A stretch of 5,656 nt of DNA from Chloroflexota bacterium (lineage in GTDB: Bacteria > Chloroflexota > Anaerolineae > Anaerolineales > Anaerolineaceae). Under the pieces are notes generated by a model. The model did not search any database. It was not told the origin of the DNA and saw only the letters and a list, made by a program, of their open reading frames with translations. The position numbers and the translations under genes were made by a program. The DNA is taken from NCBI GenBank assembly GCA_023406965.1, contig JAEXTI010000222.1, forward strand, positions 1 through 5,656, read 5' to 3'. Of this stretch, positions 1 through 4,961 are shown in pieces. Numbering within the stretch: position 1 is the stretch's first letter; each line of letters begins with the position of its first letter.

Positions 1-17
1 GAGGCGAAGTGAAGATT

Positions 18-23
18 GAGGAG
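18..23 (+). promoter_or_regulatory. Shine-Dalgarno site for rplU
   Basis: GAGGAG lies 5 bases before the ATG at 29, a good ribosome-binding distance. It overlaps the alternative in-frame GTG at 23, which therefore cannot be the start served by this site. This decides the start of the L21 gene in favour of 29. Confidence 0.75.
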
Positions 24-28
24 TGTGT

Positions 29-346
29 ATGAAGTACGCAATTGTAGAGTGTGGCGGCAAGCAGTATAAAGCCGTCGAGGGAGCCACCATCGAGGTGGAC
101 CTCCTGTCGAGCGAGGCCGGACAGCCCGTCAAGCTGGATTCCGTCCTGCTGTTGGTAGATGGTGAACAGGTTTCTGTGGGCACCCCGAACGTGGCGGGCG
201 CGGCAGTTAGCGCGACCGTTGTTGAGCATTACAAAGGCCCCAAGGTTTACGTGTTCCATTACAGCCCCAAGAAGCGCATCCGCTCCAAGACCGGGCATCG
301 CCAGCAGTACACCCGTTTACTCGTAAATTCTATCGAAATGGAGTAG
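29..346 (+). CDS. rplU: 50S ribosomal protein L21
   Basis: This gene encodes large-subunit ribosomal protein L21, which binds 23S rRNA and contacts L20 in the 50S particle. The protein is 105 residues from the ATG at 29, the normal family length. The N-terminus [14 protein letters not shown] and the basic signature [15 protein letters not shown] near the C-terminus are diagnostic of L21. An in-frame GTG two codons upstream (23) was not chosen because the GAGGAG ribosome-binding site overlaps it. The stop is followed after four bases by the L27 gene, the order found in most bacteria, so the two are surely co-transcribed. The promoter must lie to the left of the window. No abnormal feature was seen. 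Confidence 0.97.
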   Translation: MKYAIVECGGKQYKAVEGATIEVDLLSSEAGQPVKLDSVLLLVDGEQVSVGTPNVAGAAVSATVVEHYKGPKVYVFHYSPKKRIRSKTGHRQQYTRLLVNSIEME

Positions 347-350
347 AGCT

Positions 351-632
351 ATGGCGCACAAAAAAGGTGGTGGTTCTAGCCGAAACGGTCGCGATAGCAA
401 TTCGCAGCGGCTGGGCGTCAAGCGCTATGCCGGTCAGAAAGTGCTCTCGGGCAATATTCTGGTCCGCCAGCGCGGCACGCACATCAAGCCCGGCCTGAAC
501 GTCAAGGTCGGTAAAGACGATACGCTGTTCGCGGTTGCGGAAGGCGTGGTCGTGTACGAGACTCTCCCCAATGGCCGCAAGCAGGTCAGCGTTCAGCCGG
601 TTGAAGCCGCTGAGCCCGTGGAAGCTGCTTAG
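351..632 (+). CDS. rpmA: 50S ribosomal protein L27
   Basis: This gene encodes ribosomal protein L27, whose flexible N-terminal tail reaches toward the peptidyl transferase centre. The protein is 93 residues. It begins [16 protein letters not shown] and continues with the conserved [11 protein letters not shown] and the [10 protein letters not shown] segment, all hallmark L27 sequence. The mature-type MAHKKG start shows there is no N-terminal extension of the kind removed by the Prp protease in Firmicutes. A GGAG at 340-343, overlapping the end of rplU, lies 7 bases before the ATG. The last eleven residues ([11 protein letters not shown]) form a small acidic/alanine tandem repeat, a tail slightly longer than in typical L27. 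In many bacteria the next gene is the GTPase obg; here it is rpmE instead. Confidence 0.97.
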   Translation: MAHKKGGGSSRNGRDSNSQRLGVKRYAGQKVLSGNILVRQRGTHIKPGLNVKVGKDDTLFAVAEGVVVYETLPNGRKQVSVQPVEAAEPVEAA

Positions 633-637
633 TTTGT

Positions 638-662
638 CCGGAGGTCCTGCAGCGTCTTCCGG
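638..662 (+). promoter_or_regulatory. small hairpin between rpmA and rpmE, possible leader structure
   Basis: CCGGAGG (638-644) can pair with CTTCCGG (656-662), giving seven base pairs with one G-U and an 11-base loop. No T-run follows, so it is not an intrinsic terminator. It sits in the 62-base gap ahead of the L31 gene. L31 genes of several bacterial groups carry autoregulatory leader RNAs, so a regulatory role is conceivable. The pairing is short and may be chance. Confidence 0.25.
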
Positions 663-694
663 GAAGGTTGACGGTTGCAGGCGAAAGGAATGAA

Positions 695-1171
695 ATGAAA
701 AAGGGTATTCATCCGACTTTTTACACCGACGCTCAGGTGATTTGCTCCTGCGGGAACACCTGGACGACCGGTTCGACCAAGAAGGTCATTCGAACCGAGG
801 TGTGCTCGAAGTGCCATCCGTTCTACACCGGCCAACAGGCTCGCATTGTGGACCGCGAAGGCCAGGTGGACCGCTTCTATCGCAAGCTGCAGGCTCGCCA
901 GAGCTTTGTGGACCAGCAGAAGTCGCGCGATGATGCGCGCACCTCGCTGGATCGCCCGCTGACCGAGTTGAACCTCGGCTCGCGCCCCACCGAAGCATTG
1001 GCCAAGGCCGGCATCACCACTATCCTCCAGGTTGTGGGGATGCTCGAAAAGGGCGAAGCCGATTTGCTGGCAGTGGATGGTTTCGGTCGCAAGTCCCTCA
1101 TTGATATGAAGAAGGCCCTGCGCGCCGCTGGAGTTCAACTCCCCGCCGCCGCTGACGAAATTACTGTATAA
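695..1171 (+). CDS. rpmE: 50S ribosomal protein L31 fused to an RNA polymerase alpha-CTD-like domain
   Basis: The N-terminal part (residues 1 to about 66) is a full ribosomal protein L31, a protein of the 50S central protuberance that bridges to the 30S head. It has MKKGIHP and four zinc-ligand cysteines at 17, 19, 37 and 40 (CSCG and CSKC), so it is the zinc-binding C+ form. Normal L31 ends near residue 70; this protein has 158 residues. After a charged linker (about 67-84), residues 87-150 align by eye with the C-terminal domain of the RNA polymerase alpha subunit: RPLTELNL, an RP-TEAL helix, AGI, a [13 protein letters not shown] hairpin and a final KKALRAAG helix. The equivalents of E. coli alpha Arg265 (R97) and Lys298 (K133) are kept, while Asn268 is Glu (E100). 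The ATG at 695 is preferred over an upstream in-frame TTG at 668 because L31 homology begins there; AAAGGAA at 684-690 precedes it by four bases. A terminator follows the stop. The L31 call is certain; the alphaCTD-like call is strong by pattern, its function unknown. Confidence 0.93.
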   Translation: MKKGIHPTFYTDAQVICSCGNTWTTGSTKKVIRTEVCSKCHPFYTGQQARIVDREGQVDRFYRKLQARQSFVDQQKSRDDARTSLDRPLTELNLGSRPTEALAKAGITTILQVVGMLEKGEADLLAVDGFGRKSLIDMKKALRAAGVQLPAAADEITV

Positions 1172-1190
1172 CTTAAAACCGTATATCGAG

Positions 1191-1233
1191 AGAAACACAT
1201 CCCACAAGTTCTTGAGGGATGTGTTTCTTTTTT
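1191..1233 (+). terminator. Rho-independent terminator after rpmE
   Basis: AGAAACACATCCC (1191-1203) pairs perfectly over 13 bases with GGGATGTGTTTCT (1216-1228). The 12-base loop can close further through CAA/TTG. A T6 run ends at 1233. It lies 20 bases after the L31 stop and closes the ribosomal-protein cluster. It also leaves only 25 bases before the first exporter gene. Confidence 0.93.
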
Positions 1234-1258
1234 CTCCGCTGTTCCACCCGAGTAGAAA

Positions 1259-2059
1259 ATGGAGTCGATGCGCCTTTACCTCCGCGTGATGAAGCTGTCG
1301 ATCTTGCAACAGGTTACCTACCGGACGGCGCTGCTGGCCGGGCTGGCGACCAATTTCTTCTTTGGGCTGCTGCGAGCGGCGGTTTTGCTGGCGCTATTCC
1401 AGGTGCAGCCGGTGGTGAACGGAATGACCCAGGCCGAGGGGCTGACCTTTGTGGCTTTCTCTCAGGCACTCATTGCCTTCCTGTTCATTTTTGGTACTTA
1501 TGATGTGATGAATACGGTTTACACCGGCAGCATTGGGGCCGACCTGGCCCGGCCGATGGACTTGTTCTTTTACTGGATGGCGCGGGATTTTGGCGCCTCC
1601 CTCGTCAACCTGGTTGTGCGGGGAGTGGTGCTGGTGGCGGTGTTTAGCATGTTCTATCCGGTGGTGATGCCTGCCACGATTGGACAATGGGGGTTGGGGC
1701 TGGTGTCGCTGCTGCTGGGGTGGGGCGTCAATTATGCCTTTCGCTTCCTGGTGAACCTGACGGCTTTTTGGACGCCGGACGCGCGCGGGATTGGCCGCGC
1801 TGCTTATACCGTGTTAATGATGTTCAGTGGTTTTTTGATGCCGATGAGGCTCTATCCAGATTGGTTCAGCCGCCTGGGCGCGCTCACTCCCTTCCCTTCC
1901 ATATTTAATACCCCTATGGAAATTTTTATGGGGCTGTTGAAGGGGCCTGTAGTTATCTCCGCCCTGCTGGCCCAGGTGGGCTGGCTGGCGGCGCTGTGGC
2001 TGCTGGCGCGGTGGGTGTTGCGCCGGGGCTTGAGCAAATTGGTCATTCAGGGGGGCTAA
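1259..2059 (+). CDS. ABC-2 type exporter permease, COG4587-like
   Basis: This is an integral membrane protein of 266 residues with about six hydrophobic helices (roughly 22-47, 60-80, 111-135, 141-170, 180-198 and 230-253) and short basic ends. The motif GADLARPMD (92-100), between helices 2 and 3, and the stretch GFLMPMRLYPDWFSRLGALT (190-209) after helix 5 match the ABC2_membrane_6 family, whose members work as unlike pairs with a DrrA-like ATPase. It most likely forms half of an exporter channel with the next gene. The substrate is unknown; a related trio in Synechocystis has been linked to viologen export, as I recall, but that does not transfer by sequence alone. The start is uncertain: the ATG at 1259 has no good ribosome-binding site, the ATG at 1268 has GGAG only three bases upstream, and an ATG at 1289 is also in frame. 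The stop overlaps the next start (TAATG). Confidence 0.88.
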   Translation: MESMRLYLRVMKLSILQQVTYRTALLAGLATNFFFGLLRAAVLLALFQVQPVVNGMTQAEGLTFVAFSQALIAFLFIFGTYDVMNTVYTGSIGADLARPMDLFFYWMARDFGASLVNLVVRGVVLVAVFSMFYPVVMPATIGQWGLGLVSLLLGWGVNYAFRFLVNLTAFWTPDARGIGRAAYTVLMMFSGFLMPMRLYPDWFSRLGALTPFPSIFNTPMEIFMGLLKGPVVISALLAQVGWLAALWLLARWVLRRGLSKLVIQGG

Positions 2060-2868
2060 TGCTGAGAAACCTGGGCATGTACTTCCGGCTGGTGGGTTGT
2101 GATCTGCGCTCGCAGATGACCTTTCGCCTGTCTTTCTGGGTCGACTTATTTTCTACGATGGTGGTGAACGCTGCGATGTTTGCCTCGCTGTACCTGATTT
2201 TGGAGCGCTTTGGCAATATCGGCGGGTGGGGATTGGGTGAGTTGGCCTTCTTATACGGGTTGGCAGAAACCTCCTTCGGTGTGATGGATATGGTCTTTAG
2301 CGGTTTCGATTACGATTATTTCTCAAGCCTGGTGCGCGAAGGCCGCCTGGACCAGATCCTTCTGCGCCCGGTACCACCTGCTGTGCAGATCATGGGGCAC
2401 CGCTTTGTCCTGCGCCGCCTGGGACGAATTTTGCAGGGGGCGGCGGTGTGGATACTGTCCTTTTTCCTGGTGGACATTGCCTGGACACCACTGAAGGTGT
2501 TGTTTTTGCCGGTGGTGCTGGCCAGCCAGGTGGTGGCGATGGGGGCGCTATTCATTGCCGGAAGCACGTTGACCATCTGGACTATCCAGCGGGTGGAGGC
2601 GATCAACATCTTGACTTACGGCGGGGTGGAATTGATGAGTTACCCGGCCTCCATTTATCCGCGCTCGTTGCGGGTGATCTTCACATATATTCTGCCGTTT
2701 TTCTTCTTGAGCTATTATCCGGCGTTGTTTTTCCTGGATAAGACCGATCCGTTGGGGCTGCCGGTTTGGCCACCGTTCCTCGCCCCGGTGGTGGGATGCG
2801 GAATGCTATGGCTGGCGCTGCGCTTCTGGCGCTATGGGCTGAAACACTACCAGAGCACGGGGAGTTGA
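2059..2868 (+). CDS. ABC-2 type exporter permease, COG3694-like
   Basis: This is the second permease of the exporter: 269 residues with about six membrane helices (roughly 25-47, 58-80, 124-141, 145-174, 205-226 and 236-256). The cytoplasmic-loop motif REGRLDQILLRPVPP (93-107) and the late segment FTYILPFFFLSYYPALFFL (207-225) are characteristic of the COG3694 branch of ABC-2 permeases, which pairs with the COG4587 branch encoded just upstream. The start at 2059 overlaps the previous stop as TAATG and has a CAGGGGGG purine-rich site at 2048-2055. An upstream in-frame start at 1996 would add 21 non-homologous residues inside the first permease gene and is unlikely. The overlap suggests translational coupling and equal production of the two halves of the channel. 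Confidence 0.9.
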   Translation: MLRNLGMYFRLVGCDLRSQMTFRLSFWVDLFSTMVVNAAMFASLYLILERFGNIGGWGLGELAFLYGLAETSFGVMDMVFSGFDYDYFSSLVREGRLDQILLRPVPPAVQIMGHRFVLRRLGRILQGAAVWILSFFLVDIAWTPLKVLFLPVVLASQVVAMGALFIAGSTLTIWTIQRVEAINILTYGGVELMSYPASIYPRSLRVIFTYILPFFFLSYYPALFFLDKTDPLGLPVWPPFLAPVVGCGMLWLALRFWRYGLKHYQSTGS

Positions 2869-2869
2869 A

Positions 2870-3862
2870 ATGAGCGAGATCATTGCGGTAAGAGATTTGC
2901 GCAAGACGTTTCGAGTGCTGGTGCGGCGGGCCGGGTTGGGCGGCTCGATTGCCAACCTGTTCGCGCCACGCTACCGCAGCGTGCAGGCGGTGGAGGGAGT
3001 CAGCTTTTCACTCCAGGCGGGCGAATTGGTGGGCTATCTGGGGCCGAACGGAGCCGGGAAGTCGACCACCATCAAGGTGCTGACCGGGCTGCTGGTGCCG
3101 ACCAGCGGCGAGGTGCGCGTGGATGGGCAAGCGCCGTGGGAGAAACGCGAGCGCTACGTGCGCGGGATCGGGGTGGTGTTTGGCAACCGGCCCACGCTGT
3201 GGTGGGACCTGCCGGTGATCGACTCGCTGGAACTGCTCCAACCCATGTACGAAATTCCCGCGGAGCGCTTCCGCTCCAACCTGGCCGAGTTCAAGCGCAT
3301 GTTGGATTTGGATGAGTTCATTAATACACCGGTGCGTTCGTTGTCTTTGGGCCAGCGCATGCGGGCTGATTTGTGCGCGGCGCTGCTGCACGAGCCCAAG
3401 CTGCTGTTTCTGGATGAGCCGACCATTGGGCTGGACGTGGTGGCCAAGGAGCACATTCGCCGCTTTGTGCTGGATGTTAATCGCCGGCGCGGGGTGACGG
3501 TGTTGCTGACCACCCACGACCTGACCGACGTGGAGCGACTTTGCGAGCGGGTGATGATCCTGGATCATGGCAGGCTGCTTTATGACGGCACTTTGGCGGC
3601 CTTGAATGGGCGCTTTGAGAGCGCCTGGACGCTGAAGGTGGATTTTGAAGAGGAATACCCGGATGTGAGCGTGGCGGGGCTGCCCGCGCCGCAGCGGATG
3701 GGGCGGCAAGCGCTGTATCAGTTTAATCACCGGGAACAAACCACGGCTGAGTTGGTGCAGCAGTTGATGGCCCGCTTTCAGGTGGTGGATTTGGAGGTGC
3801 GCCGCCCGCCGCTGGAGGAAACGATCCGTCGAATTTACGCGGAGCAATTGTTAACCAAGTGA
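2870..3862 (+). CDS. ABC exporter ATPase, COG4586-like (DrrA-type)
   Basis: This cytoplasmic ATPase powers the exporter formed with the two permeases. It has 330 residues: a nucleotide-binding domain to about 240, then a roughly 90-residue C-terminal extension typical of this family. Visible motifs are Walker A GPNGAGKST (58-66), signature LSLGQRMR (158-165), Walker B LLFLDEPT (178-185, with D182 and E183), D-loop GLD (187-189) and switch His216 in TTHD. An insert at about 15-37 between the first strand and the A-loop region is typical of COG4586. The LWWDLPVIDS segment (110-119) after the Q-loop is also a family hallmark, but the Q-loop glutamine is asparagine here (N106, codon AAC at 3185-3187). 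GGGGAG at 2859-2864 is a good ribosome-binding site, and the start lies one base after the previous stop. All other catalytic residues are intact, so it is expected to be active. Confidence 0.94.
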   Translation: MSEIIAVRDLRKTFRVLVRRAGLGGSIANLFAPRYRSVQAVEGVSFSLQAGELVGYLGPNGAGKSTTIKVLTGLLVPTSGEVRVDGQAPWEKRERYVRGIGVVFGNRPTLWWDLPVIDSLELLQPMYEIPAERFRSNLAEFKRMLDLDEFINTPVRSLSLGQRMRADLCAALLHEPKLLFLDEPTIGLDVVAKEHIRRFVLDVNRRRGVTVLLTTHDLTDVERLCERVMILDHGRLLYDGTLAALNGRFESAWTLKVDFEEEYPDVSVAGLPAPQRMGRQALYQFNHREQTTAELVQQLMARFQVVDLEVRRPPLEETIRRIYAEQLLTK

Positions 3863-3886
3863 TAAGAGATTTCCATAGGCGGATAT

Positions 3887-3894
3887 GTTAGAAT
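3887..3894 (+). promoter_or_regulatory. possible extended -10 promoter element for the lipoprotein gene
   Basis: TGTTAGAAT spans 3886-3894 and fits the extended -10 pattern TGnTAnAAT. It is 47 bases before the lipoprotein start, in the 78-base gap after the ATPase gene. No convincing -35 hexamer lies 16-18 bases upstream; extended -10 promoters can do without one. The match is short, so the call is tentative. If real, the lipoprotein has its own promoter and is not simply the last gene of the exporter operon. Confidence 0.35.
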
Positions 3895-3940
3895 TCGATA
3901 AATATTATCTCCGGTTGGAAGCCGGACGAGGAGAGAAGAG

Positions 3941-4759
3941 ATGAAGCTAAAGATGCTGTTGCCGATCGTTGTTTTGGTAATGGTGACCCTGGCGTGCGCG
4001 GCGCCGACCAGCGACAAAGCCACCCCTACACTTCCGCCCGAGCCGACGGTGGAAGTTGAGCCAACAAAAGCTCCCGAGCCCACCAAAGCGCCCGAGCCTA
4101 CGAAGGCCCCCGAGCCGACCGCGATTCCCACCGACGAACCGGTGGAAGAGCCGACCGAAGCCTCTTCTGACCTGCCGACTTCGGCTCCGGTGGAAGATGA
4201 AGCCCCCGTCTACTATCTCGAGGAGTTCGGCGGCGACCTGGGGAATTACACGTACTTCACGAATTATGGTGATGACAACGGGTATGAGCTCTATCCTGAA
4301 GACGATAAGCTCATTTTCGATATTGCCTCAGAAGAAACTGCTGTCTATGTGACCTATGATCCGTGGATTTATGAAGACGTGTATACGGAAGTAGCCATCG
4401 AGAACCGCGGGGCAAACACTATGGATGTATCCTTGTTGTGCCGCGCCAGCGACGAAGGCTGGTATGAGTTTGCCATTCAGAGCAATGGGCTGTGGTACAT
4501 CTGGCGGTATGACTCAGATGCCGAAAAATACACCTCGCTGTACAATGGCGGCTCGAAGAACATCAACATGGGCAAGGCTCAGAACATCTACGGCGCGTTG
4601 TGTGAGGGACAGAGTTTGACCTTCTACATCAACGGGGAAAAGGCTTACTCTGTGAAAGATGCCACCCACCGCGAAGGGCAGGTTGGCTTTGGGGTAACCT
4701 CGTACGCCGAAATGCCGGTGAAGGTGGAGTTCGAGTACTTCTTCATCGACGAGCCGTAA
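3941..4759 (+). CDS. lipoprotein with Pro-rich stalk and LamG/concanavalin-like C-terminal domain
   Basis: This is a secreted, lipid-anchored protein of 272 residues and unknown function. A short basic N-terminus and a hydrophobic core (6-18) lead to the lipobox TLAC with Cys19 as the lipidated residue. Residues 20-90 are a Pro/Thr/Glu-rich, presumably extended stalk containing three EPTKAP repeats and a fourth variant. From about 91 to the end the sequence is beta-rich and aromatic, with paired features seen in jelly-roll (LamG / DUF1080-like) domains: WYEFAIQ, FYINGEKAYSV (228-238) and GQVGFGV (246-252) followed by a final strand. Such domains often bind sugars, but no catalytic residues can be identified. 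AGGAG at 3929-3933 lies 7 bases before the ATG. It may be monocistronic. The lipoprotein call is secure; the fold call is moderate. Confidence 0.85.
   Translation: MKLKMLLPIVVLVMVTLACAAPTSDKATPTLPPEPTVEVEPTKAPEPTKAPEPTKAPEPTAIPTDEPVEEPTEASSDLPTSAPVEDEAPVYYLEEFGGDLGNYTYFTNYGDDNGYELYPEDDKLIFDIASEETAVYVTYDPWIYEDVYTEVAIENRGANTMDVSLLCRASDEGWYEFAIQSNGLWYIWRYDSDAEKYTSLYNGGSKNINMGKAQNIYGALCEGQSLTFYINGEKAYSVKDATHREGQVGFGVTSYAEMPVKVEFEYFFIDEP
4058..4129 (+). repeat. four tandem 18-base coding repeats in the lipoprotein stalk
   Basis: Units start at 4058, 4076, 4094 and 4112. The first three all encode EPTKAP but differ at most third codon positions (for example ACA, ACC and ACG for Thr); the fourth encodes EPTAIP. 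The sequence has drifted synonymously while the peptide is kept, so this is an old protein-level repeat rather than a fresh DNA duplication. Confidence 0.9.
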
Positions 4760-4770
4760 ATTGACAGCGG

Positions 4771-4794
4771 CGCCCAGACCCTTTTGGATGGGCG
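4771..4794 (+). terminator. weak hairpin after the lipoprotein gene
   Basis: CGCCCA (4771-4776) pairs with TGGGCG (4789-4794) across a 12-base loop, in which CC-TTTT-GG may also close. It begins 11 bases after the lipoprotein stop, where a terminator is expected. No T-run follows (TTCCAG), so intrinsic termination would be inefficient at best. Confidence 0.3.
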
Positions 4795-4802
4795 TTCCAG
4801 TG

Positions 4803-4916
4803 TATACTTAGGGTAGAACCTTATCCGCTGTTTGAATTAGCTGATGGGAAGAGTGCCCGAATTTGAGATGCGCGCGGGCGCCAACTACCCGGCGCCTCCC
4901 AAATTCGGGCTTTTTT
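4803..4916 (+). ncRNA. possible short untranslated transcript or leader
   Basis: TATACT at 4803-4808 resembles a -10 element, and about 50 bases later the very strong terminator hairpin starts. Between them there is no open reading frame with a ribosome-binding site. Transcription from this element would give an RNA of about 100 bases ending at the T-run. No known RNA family was recognised (it does not look like SRP RNA, tmRNA or 6S). No good -35 was found, so the call rests on layout only. The simpler reading is that the terminator serves the lipoprotein gene. Confidence 0.2.
4855..4916 (+). terminator. strong two-tier Rho-independent terminator
   Basis: GCCCGAATTTG (4855-4865) pairs with CAAATTCGGGC (4900-4910) over 11 perfect base pairs, directly followed by T6 (4911-4916). 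The long apical part holds a second stem: GGCGCC at 4877-4882 with GGCGCC at 4891-4896. It separates the lipoprotein gene from the coiled-coil gene that starts 46 bases later. The next gene must therefore be expressed from a promoter within those few bases, where only a weak TATACA (4932-4937) is visible. Confidence 0.92.
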
Positions 4917-4961
4917 GAAAGCAGATTATCCTATACAGACTTCTTGAGGAAGGGGAACGCA

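Noticed and set aside
668..694. Nine-residue N-terminal extension of L31 from a TTG start
   Set aside because: L31 homology begins exactly at the ATG at 695, which has its own purine-rich site just upstream; the extension has no family support.
1161..1187. TTACTG (1161-1166) and TATATC (1182-1187) as a promoter for the exporter operon
   Set aside because: The -35 matches only its first two bases, the spacing is 15, and transcription would pass straight through the strong rpmE terminator.
629..1309. Long open frame on the - strand across the L31 gene
   Set aside because: It lies antisense to a certain ribosomal protein gene, crosses the terminator and has no recognisable domain; it is a by-product of GC-rich codon use.
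3008..3847. Long open frame of 279 codons on the - strand across the exporter ATPase
   Set aside because: It is fully antisense to an ATPase with intact motifs; its His/Gln/Arg-rich composition is what the complement of such a gene gives.
4058..4129. Tandem 18-base units as a CRISPR-like or mobile repeat
   Set aside because: The units are contiguous with no spacers, lie in frame and vary only synonymously; they are a protein repeat.
4761..4789. TTGACA (4761-4766) as a -35 with TTGGAT (4784-4789) as -10
   Set aside because: The -35 is perfect and the spacing is 17, but the -10 matches only three of six positions and lacks the key A at position 2; the segment also overlaps the hairpin behind the lipoprotein stop.
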